Assembly: GCA_016793305.1 (NCBI GenBank)
Contig: JAEUHU010000201.1
Location: 1-20,894, forward strand
Length of the DNA stretch: 20,894 nt
Source of the DNA: Planctomycetota bacterium
GTDB lineage: Bacteria > Planctomycetota > UBA1135 > UBA2386
Direction of reading: 5' to 3'
Position 1 is the stretch's first letter. Each line of letters begins with the position of its first letter. The notes beneath the pieces were generated by a model. It saw nothing but the letters and a program-made list of their open reading frames with translations, was not told the DNA's origin and did not search any database. This document shows positions 7,532 through 14,570 of this stretch, piece after piece. The position numbers were made by a program, and so were the translations under genes.

Positions 7532-8770
7532 ATGGTCAACCTCGACCTCAGGAACACCCTCGTCTTCATCCTCGCCGGCGGCGAAGGCAGCCGGCTGAAG
7601 CCCTTGACCGCCCACCGCGCGAAGCCCGCGGTGCCGTTCGGCGGTTGCTACCGCATCATCGACTTCACGCTGAGCAACTGCATCCACTCGGGCCTGCGTC
7701 GCATCCACCTGCTGACGCAGTACCAGGCGCGCTCGCTCGAGGAGCACATCCGCTTCGGCTGGAACTTCCTGCCGCGCCGCCTCGAGCAGTGGATCACCTG
7801 CAGCCCGCCGCACCACGTGTCGGTCGGCAAGTGGTACCGCGGCACCGCCGACGCGATCTTCCACAACCTCGACTCGATCGAGGACTGGCAGCCGACCCAC
7901 ACGGTCGTGCTGTCGGGCGACCACATCTACCAGATGGACTACCGCGACATGCTGCGGGAGCACGTCGAGAACGGGGCGGCGCTGACCATCGGCGCGGTGA
8001 AGATCCCTCTCGCCGAGGCATCGAGCTTCGGCATCCTGCAGGTCGACGGCAAGGGGCGCATCACCGGCTTCGTCGAGAAGCCCAAGCACAACGCGCCGCA
8101 GATCCCCGGACAGCCTGGCTGGTGCCTCGCGTCGATGGGCATCTACGTGTTCGAGACGAAGGAGCTGGTGAAGCGCCTGCGCGAGGACAACGCGATGCCC
8201 GAGGGCCAGGGCGGCGACTTCGGCCACCACGTGATCCCGCGCATGATCCACCAGGTGCCGGTCTACGCGCACGCCTACAAGGGGCTGCCGGGCGACGAGG
8301 CTCCGTACTGGCGCGACGTCGGCACCATCGAGGCCTACTTCGAGGCGAACATGGACCTCTGCAGCGTCAAGCCGCAGCTCAACCTGTATCGCAAGGAGTG
8401 GCCGACCTACACGCTGTGGCACAACGACCCGCCGGCGAAGACGGTGTTCTCGGAGCCTGGCGACGGGCGCCGCGCCGAGGTCCAGGACTCGCTGCTGGCT
8501 CCGGGCGTCGTGGTGTCCGGCGGCAAGGTGCGCCGCTCGCTGCTCAGCAACCTCGTCTACGTCGACGAGCACAGCGTGCTCGACGAGTGCATCGTGATGC
8601 GCGGCGCGCGCATCGGCAAGAACTGCAAGCTGCGGCGCGTGATCGTCGACAAGTGGAACGAGGTGCCCGACGGCACGGTGATCGGCTACGACCCGGTCGC
8701 CGACCAGAAGCGCTTCACGGTTTCGTCGACCGGCATCACGGTCGTCGCGCGCAACCAGCGCTGGAGCTGA
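7532..8770 (+). CDS. glgC: Glucose-1-phosphate adenylyltransferase (ADP-glucose pyrophosphorylase)
   Basis: 412 residues. Makes ADP-glucose from ATP and glucose-1-phosphate, normally the committed step of bacterial glycogen synthesis. FILAGGEGSRLKPLT (12-26) is the nucleotide-binding loop. RAKPAVPFGG, RIIDFTLSNC, WYRGTADA (101-108), SGDHIYQMDY (128-137, catalytic-type D130), GFVEKPK (179-185, substrate-binding K183), LASMGIYVF and YWRDVGT align closely with E. coli GlgC, and a left-handed beta-helix-like C-terminus follows. The ATG at 7532 is preferred because homologues begin just before the FILAGG strand, although the frame is open back to 7370. By recalled alignment, the position of E. coli Lys39 (fructose-1,6-bisphosphate site) is His28 here, so activator response may differ. 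It is the only plus-strand gene in the window, convergent with the SGNH gene (11 bp between stops). Confidence 0.96.
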   Translation: MVNLDLRNTLVFILAGGEGSRLKPLTAHRAKPAVPFGGCYRIIDFTLSNCIHSGLRRIHLLTQYQARSLEEHIRFGWNFLPRRLEQWITCSPPHHVSVGKWYRGTADAIFHNLDSIEDWQPTHTVVLSGDHIYQMDYRDMLREHVENGAALTIGAVKIPLAEASSFGILQVDGKGRITGFVEKPKHNAPQIPGQPGWCLASMGIYVFETKELVKRLREDNAMPEGQGGDFGHHVIPRMIHQVPVYAHAYKGLPGDEAPYWRDVGTIEAYFEANMDLCSVKPQLNLYRKEWPTYTLWHNDPPAKTVFSEPGDGRRAEVQDSLLAPGVVVSGGKVRRSLLSNLVYVDEHSVLDECIVMRGARIGKNCKLRRVIVDKWNEVPDGTVIGYDPVADQKRFTVSSTGITVVARNQRWS

Positions 8771-8781
8771 GCGCCCGCGCG

Positions 8782-9942
8782 TCAGCGTGGCGACGCGGCG
8801 AGTGCGCCCGCCAACCAGCGCGCCAGAGCGGCGTGCCCCAGCGCCGACAGCTGCAGCCCGTCGGCGGCGAACAGCGCCGCCGGATCCGGCTCCGCCGCGA
8901 GCGCCGGCGTGGCGTCGACCGCGGCGACGCCGAGTTCCGCCGCGACCGCGAGCCAGCGCTGCTGGCCGGCCCCGCGTGGACAGTCCAGCGGCCGGAAGCC
9001 GAGCCGCCGCAGCGCCGCCTGGCGTTCGCCTTCGCCGAGCTGCCAGCGCGTCGGCACCACGACGAACCACAGCGGCCGGCGATCGGCGCGCTCGCGCATC
9101 GTGCGCAGCGAGGCGCGCAGCGGCTCGAGCCAGCGCCCCCGCTGCGGCGGGCGCCCCTGCCAGGCCGGATCGCCATCGCCGACGTCGAGGAACAGGCCGG
9201 CGAACGTGCGCTCGCCGAGTTCGGGCAGAGCTTCGGGGAGCGGTGCCCACAGCGGCTCGTCGGCCCACGCCCCGTCGATCCACCGGGCGAGCGCCGAACG
9301 GCACCCAAGGCGCGCCCACCACGAAGCCTGCACCGCCGCGACCTGCGGGCCACGCAGCAGCCAGCCGGCGTAGACGGTGCGTTCCGGCTCGAGGTCGTCG
9401 CAGGTGTCGTCGCCGAGGTTGCCGCACCACACGACCGCGTCGGCAGCGAACGCCGCGTCGAGCCGTGCGAACTGCAGCGCTGCATGCCGGCTGCCGTAGC
9501 GCGGCACGCCGCCGTTGCCGACCGTCCAGGCTTCGCCCCGGTCCGCCAGCGCCTGCTGCAGCCGCGCCGGCAACGCCTGCTCGGCCGGCACCCCGGCGCC
9601 GAACACCACCTCGTCGCCGAGCAGCAGCAGCCGCCGTTCGCCCGCGGCCTTGGCGGCGAACTCGCGATCGCGCATGCCGAGCACATTGGTCGTGACGGGC
9701 ACCTCGTCGGCCCCGCCGCCGTCGGACGAGCCGGTCCAGCACGGCCGCAAGGCGATGTCGCCGTCGGCGGTGGCCACCCACAGCTCGGGGGCCCCAAGGC
9801 GCGACAGCGCCGCCGGCGGCACGGTGAGCGCGCGCGCCACGAGTTCGCCCAGCAGCACCAGCACGACGAGCACCACCTGCGCGGCGCAGAGCCGCAGGGC
9901 CGGATGCAGGCGTCGCCGGGGCGACGCGTCCGTGGGGCTCAC
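8782..9942 (-). CDS. Membrane-anchored SGNH-hydrolase-fold protein with substituted catalytic residues (probable pseudoenzyme)
   Basis: 386 residues. A hydrophobic segment at about 15-38 looks like an N-terminal membrane anchor, placing the rest outside the membrane. The body resembles SGNH/GDSL hydrolases: LLLLGDEVVFGAGV (105-118) sits where block I (GDSxTxGxGV) is expected, CGNLGDDT resembles the block III Asn region, and DGLQLSALGHAALA (361-374) matches block V. The catalytic Ser of GDS is Glu111 here and the His of the DxxH pair is Gln364, while Asp361 remains. The GTG at 9942 gives a GTGA overlap with the cytochrome gene and follows a GAGGAG ribosome site, so it is the last gene of the coupled ATP-grasp operon. 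Function is unknown. A binding or scaffolding role is an inference from the lost residues. Confidence 0.82.
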   Translation of the reverse strand: MSPTDASPRRRLHPALRLCAAQVVLVVLVLLGELVARALTVPPAALSRLGAPELWVATADGDIALRPCWTGSSDGGGADEVPVTTNVLGMRDREFAAKAAGERRLLLLGDEVVFGAGVPAEQALPARLQQALADRGEAWTVGNGGVPRYGSRHAALQFARLDAAFAADAVVWCGNLGDDTCDDLEPERTVYAGWLLRGPQVAAVQASWWARLGCRSALARWIDGAWADEPLWAPLPEALPELGERTFAGLFLDVGDGDPAWQGRPPQRGRWLEPLRASLRTMRERADRRPLWFVVVPTRWQLGEGERQAALRRLGFRPLDCPRGAGQQRWLAVAAELGVAAVDATPALAAEPDPAALFAADGLQLSALGHAALARWLAGALAASPR

Positions 9943-11579
9943 GGCTCCTCGAACCGCTGCGTCACCGCGACGATCTCCGGCGCCTTGTCGGCGCCGTCGT
10001 ACATCGCCACGAACGAACGGCACTCGGCGGCCTCGATCGCGCGCAGCGGGTCCACCCAGTGCGGCGGGATCGGCTGGTAGTGCACCCATGCGACCACTTG
10101 GACCTTCGGCGCGTTCGCGGCGAGTGGCACCGCGAACGACACCCCGTCGCCACCGGCGGTGAAGTCGACGTCGGCGCCGATGCCGACCGGCGCCGTGTCG
10201 CCGGCGTGCGGCCCGTCCGGCCGCCAGCCCTTCGGCAGCAACCGGTTGTCCTTCCAGCGCGTCGCCATCCGGGTCAGCAGCGTGGTCGGCACGCCGTCGC
10301 CGTCGGCGGCGATCAGTTCCCAGACGACGACGTCCTGCGGTCGGCGCACCTCGGTGACGTGCCCGTGGTGCATCGGGTCGGCGAGGCCGGCGATGACGCC
10401 GTCCTTGCCGTAGCCCCCCGACTCGAACAGCACCTCGCTGCCGGCGCGCACCTGCACGTGCAGCCACGCGCGCCGCGCCGGATAGCCGGTCGGGAACTTG
10501 TGGCCGGTGCGGTTGTCGACGCGCACCACGAAGCGCAGCTCGCCGGCGTCGCGCACCAGCTCGCCGATCGACAGATCGACCGTGCTCTCGGCCAGCAGCT
10601 TGCGCGACGCGAGCGCGGTGCGCGCCAGCGCCTCGGCCGGCGCCGTGACCCCGAGCTCGTCGCGGTGCTTCTGCAGCAGGTCGAGCAGGAACGCGTTGCC
10701 GCCGACGAACGTGTGGCCGCGGTAGCCCTCGCGCACCGGGATCAGGAAGTCGCGGCCGCCGGGATTGCGCGCGATGCGCGTCGGCGGCAGCTCGGCCATG
10801 TGGCACTCCTGGCAGCTGCGCGACGTCGCCGTCTTCGCCGGCTCGTCGGTGAACACGCTGTTGCGCCACTCGAGGTAGGGCGTCTGCTCGGGGAAGCGTT
10901 CGCCCTGGTGGTCGGTGTGCAGCGTGTGGCAGGTGGCGCACAACGCCGAACTGCGCACGTGCTCGCCGTGGGTCGGCGTGTAGCTCGCGTGCATGCGCAT
11001 CGGCCCGACCGCCGGATCGGCGAACGGGCCGTAGATCGCGCGCTCCTTGCCGATGCGCCCCTTGCCGTCGAACGTCGTCGCGTTGCCGAGCTCGTCCGGC
11101 TTGATCTGGTGGCAGACCGTGCACGACACACCGTCCTGGGCCAGCGGGTCGTCGACCAGGGCGGCGACCGCGACCTGGTCCTGGCCGGCGATCCGGCGGC
11201 TGTGGTGCGCCATCGGCGCGTGGCAGCGCAGGCACAGCGCCTGCACTTCGAGCGCCTGCTCGGGGGCGGCGGCGATCTCCTTCTGGACGGTCGCCCGCCA
11301 GTACGGGTCGCGGAACGAGTTCGCCATCACCGAGCCCCGCCACAGGCCGTGCGGCGACACGTCCTCGCCGGTCTCGCTGCGCATCGCCATCGCGCGCGGC
11401 GCCACCGAGTGGCACATCGCACAGCCGTCGCCGGTGGCGAACACCTCGTTCTGGCCGGTCGGCCGCACGGGACCGCGCCAAGAGGGACCCGGGCCGAGCG
11501 GCGGGTGCTGGGCGCTGGCGAACGACGAGACGCCCGCGGCCAGCACGGCGGCGAGCACGAACCGTTCGAACGCTTGCAT
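9939..11579 (-). CDS. Exported pentaheme cytochrome c
   Basis: 546 residues. Signal peptide 1-23 (hydrophobic core, ASA cleavage site before Gln24), so periplasmic or extracellular. Five CxxCH heme c attachment sites lie in the first half: CAMCH (53-57), CLRCH (116-120), CTVCH (153-157), CATCH (214-218) and CQECH (256-260). The last 285 residues lack heme motifs but contain NRTGHKFPTGYPARR (356-370), a segment I recall from multiheme cytochromes related to the c554 group. The ATG at 11579 is chosen because it begins the signal peptide and forms a TGATG junction with the esterase stop. Its 3' end overlaps the SGNH gene by 4 nt. It likely carries electrons outside the inner membrane. Donor and acceptor cannot be inferred, and no heme lyase or oxidoreductase partner is in the window. 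Confidence 0.93.
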   Translation of the reverse strand: MQAFERFVLAAVLAAGVSSFASAQHPPLGPGPSWRGPVRPTGQNEVFATGDGCAMCHSVAPRAMAMRSETGEDVSPHGLWRGSVMANSFRDPYWRATVQKEIAAAPEQALEVQALCLRCHAPMAHHSRRIAGQDQVAVAALVDDPLAQDGVSCTVCHQIKPDELGNATTFDGKGRIGKERAIYGPFADPAVGPMRMHASYTPTHGEHVRSSALCATCHTLHTDHQGERFPEQTPYLEWRNSVFTDEPAKTATSRSCQECHMAELPPTRIARNPGGRDFLIPVREGYRGHTFVGGNAFLLDLLQKHRDELGVTAPAEALARTALASRKLLAESTVDLSIGELVRDAGELRFVVRVDNRTGHKFPTGYPARRAWLHVQVRAGSEVLFESGGYGKDGVIAGLADPMHHGHVTEVRRPQDVVVWELIAADGDGVPTTLLTRMATRWKDNRLLPKGWRPDGPHAGDTAPVGIGADVDFTAGGDGVSFAVPLAANAPKVQVVAWVHYQPIPPHWVDPLRAIEAAECRSFVAMYDGADKAPEIVAVTQRFEEP

Positions 11580-12337
11580 CACGCCCCGCTGGTCGCGGCC
11601 TTCGCCGGCAGCAACTCGCCGAGGAACTGCGGCAGCATCTTGCGCCACGTCACCCAATCGTGCCGCCACTCCTTGCCCCACGCGTCGACGCGGTTCGGGA
11701 CGCCCTTCGGGCCGAGCACGCGCTCGACCTTCCAGCTCTGGTCCGGGTCTTCGTAGTCGCCGGTGCCGTGCGCCAGCAGGATGAAGCGCTGCTTCAGCAG
11801 GTCGAGGTGCGGGCCCGACAGGTTCGGCACGAAGTCGAGCGGCGAGCTCTCGTAGTAGTCGCGCGTCATCCGCCCCTCGAGGAAGCGGTTCATGTTGTAG
11901 GTGCCCGACAGGCAGATCGCCTTCTCGAACAGGTCCGGGTGCCGGCAGATCGCCGCCAGCGAGTTGAACGCGCCGATCGACGCCCCCGCCGTCCAGATGC
12001 GACCCGTCTGGCCGCCGCAGTCGCGCTGGATCGCCGGGACGATCTCGCGCACCACGCACTGGTCGAACTGGTTCTGCACCTTCGCCGCCTGCTCGAGCGT
12101 CTTGCACTCCTTGAGCCACGCCTGGCCGGCGATCGAATCGACGACGTAGACCTTGAGCCGCAGGTCCTTCAGGAAGTCGCCGATCGCGGTGATCAGGTGG
12201 AAGCGCTCGGGCTCCTCCGCGTCGCCGCCGGCGGTCGGGAACAGCAGCAGCGGCGTGCCGGAGACGCCATAGCGCACGAAGGTGATCTCGCGCCCACCGA
12301 GGGCCGGCGACTTCCAGGTGATCTTGTGCTTGCTCAC
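11579..12337 (-). CDS. Putative esterase, alpha/beta-hydrolase fold (esterase D/PF00756-like)
   Basis: 252 residues, no signal peptide, hence cytoplasmic. The nucleophile elbow is GASIGA (118-123, Ser120), followed by the helix and strand typical of the putative-esterase family (AICRHPDLFEKAICLSGTY). The catalytic histidine is probably His226 in EWRHDWVTWRKMLPQFL, and an acidic partner lies near HGTGDYEDPD (190-199). The GTG start at 12337 overlaps the ATP-grasp stop as GTGA and has AAGGAAGG just upstream. The stop overlaps the cytochrome start by one base. Coupling to an ATP-grasp gene suggests it acts on the same product, releasing or transferring an acyl or peptidyl group. That is inference and the substrate is unknown. 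Confidence 0.85.
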   Translation of the reverse strand: MSKHKITWKSPALGGREITFVRYGVSGTPLLLFPTAGGDAEEPERFHLITAIGDFLKDLRLKVYVVDSIAGQAWLKECKTLEQAAKVQNQFDQCVVREIVPAIQRDCGGQTGRIWTAGASIGAFNSLAAICRHPDLFEKAICLSGTYNMNRFLEGRMTRDYYESSPLDFVPNLSGPHLDLLKQRFILLAHGTGDYEDPDQSWKVERVLGPKGVPNRVDAWGKEWRHDWVTWRKMLPQFLGELLPAKAATSGA

Positions 12338-13638
12338 TTCTTGCCTTCCTTGCCGCTGGCAGCCTTGCCGGCTTCGGCCTTGCCGGCGTCGCCGGCCGTC
12401 TTCAGGTGTTCGCCGGCCGTGACGGACTGCTTGACCAGGTCGAAGAACCGCGCCGAGAAGTCGGTGACCTCGTGGGCGGGATACATGTGCGCCACCTTCT
12501 TGGTGATCGCCTCCTTGCAGCGCTCGCTCTGGAACCACTTCGTCGCGGCCTCCTCGAGCGGCTTCAGGTGCTTCTGCGCGAACTCGGCGAACTCGTCGGC
12601 CTGCAGCCGTTCGCGGGCGATCTTCGCGTAGCCGCGCAGCTTCTCGCGGTACGGCAGGTCCTTCTTGGCGATCGCGTAGAACGGCTCGAAGTCGAGCGTC
12701 TTGCGCATCGATCGCTTCGTCGCGGCGCAGAACACCGCCCACTTCAGGTTGCTGGTCACGTACCACGGCCAGTGGAAGTGGATCGAGTTGACCTGGTTGT
12801 CCGGGCAGGGATTGGCGAAGTCGATCGGGAAGAACGTGCCGTCCTTGCGCAGCGCCTCGCAGCTGTTGAAGTCCCAGCCGAAGAAGGCGTTGATGGTGAG
12901 GCACGTGTCGGCCATCACCTGCTCCTCCTCCTTGCTGCAGAAGTCGCGGGCCGTCGTGTAGCGGCCGTGCAGGGGCTGGCTCGCGTCGTACTTCATCAGC
13001 CGCACCTGCGGACCGATGCCGACCGCGCGCACGAACAGGTCGAAGCCGGCCACGGCCTGCTGCACGTGCATCAGCCACTTCTCGCTGTTCTCGTAGCTGT
13101 CGCGCAGCGCCTTCTCGTCGTCGATCTTGGTGACGCCCTGCCAGCCGCCGCCGTCGTACGGCTTCATGAACAGCGGATAGCCGATCTGCGCGCCGAGCTT
13201 GCCGAGGTCGAACAGCCGCGCGTAGGTGCGCAGCGTGAAGTCGAGGTCGGGCTTCGGCTCGTAGTTCTTCTGCGGCACCATCATCGTCGGCGGGATCGGC
13301 ATGCCGAGCGAGGTCATCGCGCAGTAGGTCGAGTGCTTCTCGTAGCTCTGCACCGACCACGGGTTGTTGTAGACGTACAACCCGTCCATCAGGATGCCCT
13401 TCTTGATCCACTCGCGCTGCAGCGCGAACCAGTGGGTCAGGCGATCGACGACGACGTCGTACTTGCAGCCCTGCTGCAGCATGAAGGGCTCGAGCGTCAC
13501 GCGTTCACACGCGAACTGGACCGTCTCCTTGCCGACCTTCAGGTCGAGCTTGGCGTCGGCGAGGATCTGTTCGAAGGCGAGCGGCCAACAGATGTCGGCG
13601 CCCAGCGAGAGTCCGATGTGGCGGGTGGCGGAGGGCAT
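12334..13638 (-). CDS. ATP-grasp domain protein, probable carboxylate-amine or related ligase (uncharacterised family)
   Basis: 434 residues, cytoplasmic. PLFMKPYDGGGWQGVTKI (155-172) is the ATP-grasp strand and glycine-rich loop with a candidate ATP-binding Lys159. FNSCEALRKDGTFFPIDFANPCPD (split as 257-276 and 277-280) supplies candidate Mg-binding residues Glu261, Asp273 and Asn276. The N-terminal third (SLGADICWPLAFEQIL; DRLTHWFALQREWIKKG) is a pre-ATP-grasp region with tracts that I believe recur in uncharacterised RimK-like proteins. ATP-grasp enzymes activate a carboxylate as acyl-phosphate and join it to an amine, thiol or hydroxyl. The substrate here is unknown. The last roughly 25 residues are Lys/Ala/Gly-rich and probably disordered. 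It is the first gene of a four-gene coupled operon. The ATG at 13638 has no clear Shine-Dalgarno. Confidence 0.87.
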   Translation of the reverse strand: MPSATRHIGLSLGADICWPLAFEQILADAKLDLKVGKETVQFACERVTLEPFMLQQGCKYDVVVDRLTHWFALQREWIKKGILMDGLYVYNNPWSVQSYEKHSTYCAMTSLGMPIPPTMMVPQKNYEPKPDLDFTLRTYARLFDLGKLGAQIGYPLFMKPYDGGGWQGVTKIDDEKALRDSYENSEKWLMHVQQAVAGFDLFVRAVGIGPQVRLMKYDASQPLHGRYTTARDFCSKEEEQVMADTCLTINAFFGWDFNSCEALRKDGTFFPIDFANPCPDNQVNSIHFHWPWYVTSNLKWAVFCAATKRSMRKTLDFEPFYAIAKKDLPYREKLRGYAKIARERLQADEFAEFAQKHLKPLEEAATKWFQSERCKEAITKKVAHMYPAHEVTDFSARFFDLVKQSVTAGEHLKTAGDAGKAEAGKAASGKEGKK

Positions 13639-13707
13639 GGTCGGGTGGGCGGCGCACTATGCCGGCTCGCCGGGTCCGGAGCCAGCCGGAGCCACGACGC
13701 TGCCGGC
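13639..13707 (-). promoter_or_regulatory. Probable promoter/leader region of the ATP-grasp operon
   Basis: Short non-coding stretch between the hairpin after the GH16 gene and the ATP-grasp ATG. On the minus strand a CATAGT hexamer lies 17 nt before the ATG and could be a weak -10 element, but no matching -35 is visible. Two copies of ccggagcc, 10 bp apart, are present (13676-13693 area). The promoter assignment is positional and weak. Confidence 0.25.
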
Positions 13708-13747
13708 GGCGCCCCGTCGGCCCGGCACGCCTGTGGGCCAGGGCGCC
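13708..13747 (-). terminator. G+C-rich hairpin immediately after the GH16 stop, candidate terminator
   Basis: ggcgcc at both ends (13708-13713 and 13742-13747) plus inner ggccc/gggcc arms can form a long imperfect stem on the minus-strand transcript, abutting the GH16 stop codon. There is no U-tract, so if it terminates it is by a non-canonical or Rho-assisted route. It may instead protect the 3' end of the mRNA. Confidence 0.45.
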
Positions 13748-14563
13748 TCACCGACCGGATGCCGGCCCGGCCGGTCCGCCGCGGTCGAACTCCCACACAC
13801 GCACCCAGTCGACGAGCAGGCGCTGCGGGAACACCGACTCGTCGACGCCCTGACGACCACCCCAGCTGCCGCCTACGGCGAAGTTCAGCAGCAGGTAGAA
13901 CGACCGGTCGAACGGCCAGGACGCCGGGCCGGTGCCGTCGTTGGCGATGGTGAAGGTCGGCTCGCCGTCGAGCGTGAACACCATCGTGCGCGCGTCCCAC
14001 GCGACGCCGTAGACGTGGAACGCATCGCTGGCGGAGACCAACGGGATGCGCGCGCCCCGGCCGTTGCCGAGCAGGTGGTTGCTCGACTCGCTGTGCACGT
14101 TGGCGTGCACCACGCCGGGCTCGTGGCCGACGAACTCCAGCACGTCGATCTCGCCACAGCGCGGCCAGCCGAGCGTGTCGATGTCGGTGCCGAGCAACCA
14201 GATCGCCGGCCAAACGCCACGGCCAGCCGGCAGCTTGGCCCGCACCTCGATGCGCGCGTGGCGGAAGGCGGCGCGGCCCTTGGTGATCACGCTGGCGGCG
14301 GTGTAGGAGGCCCCGGCGAAGTCCTCGCGGCGTGCTTCGAGCACCAGTACGCCGTTCTCGATCCGGGCGTTCTCCCGGCGTGCGCGCGTGTAGTGCTGCA
14401 GTTCTCCGTTGCGGACCCGCCCCTCTTCGTAGTCCCAGCGCGCTGGATCGAGCAGCCCGTCGCGATCGAACTCGTCGACGAACACCAGCGTCTCGCGCGG
14501 GCCAGCGACCGCACACGCAGCCGCAGGCAGCAGCAGTCCCAGTACGACTGCGAACCCCTTCAT
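13748..14563 (-). CDS. Exported glycoside hydrolase family 16 beta-glucanase
   Basis: 271 residues. The N-terminus has a hydrophobic signal sequence ending AAAC (Cys17), so it is exported and possibly a lipoprotein, although the lipobox lacks the usual Leu at -3. The GH16 catalytic motif is GEIDVLEF (137-144), with nucleophile Glu138, Asp140 and acid/base Glu143. VWPAIWLLG before it and LLLNFAVGGSWGG after it are typical of laminarinase-like members. It should cleave beta-1,3 or mixed beta-glucans outside the cytoplasm. Its start is 7 nt after the CBM48-esterase stop, with GAAGGCGAG acting as ribosome site. An extracellular beta-glucanase in the same unit as cytoplasmic-looking proteins is unexpected and may reflect convenience of co-expression rather than a shared pathway. 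Confidence 0.93.
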   Translation of the reverse strand: MKGFAVVLGLLLPAAACAVAGPRETLVFVDEFDRDGLLDPARWDYEEGRVRNGELQHYTRARRENARIENGVLVLEARREDFAGASYTAASVITKGRAAFRHARIEVRAKLPAGRGVWPAIWLLGTDIDTLGWPRCGEIDVLEFVGHEPGVVHANVHSESSNHLLGNGRGARIPLVSASDAFHVYGVAWDARTMVFTLDGEPTFTIANDGTGPASWPFDRSFYLLLNFAVGGSWGGRQGVDESVFPQRLLVDWVRVWEFDRGGPAGPASGR

Positions 14564-14570
14564 CTCGCCT

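Noticed and set aside
8771..8781. Bidirectional terminator between glgC and the SGNH gene
   Set aside because: Only 11 bp separate the stops and no hairpin with a T-run could be found there or just inside either gene.
5500..10080. Plus-strand ORF of 1526 codons
   Set aside because: Overlaps three recognisable genes (debranching enzyme, glgC in another frame, SGNH). Composition is that of a shadow frame in very G+C-rich DNA.
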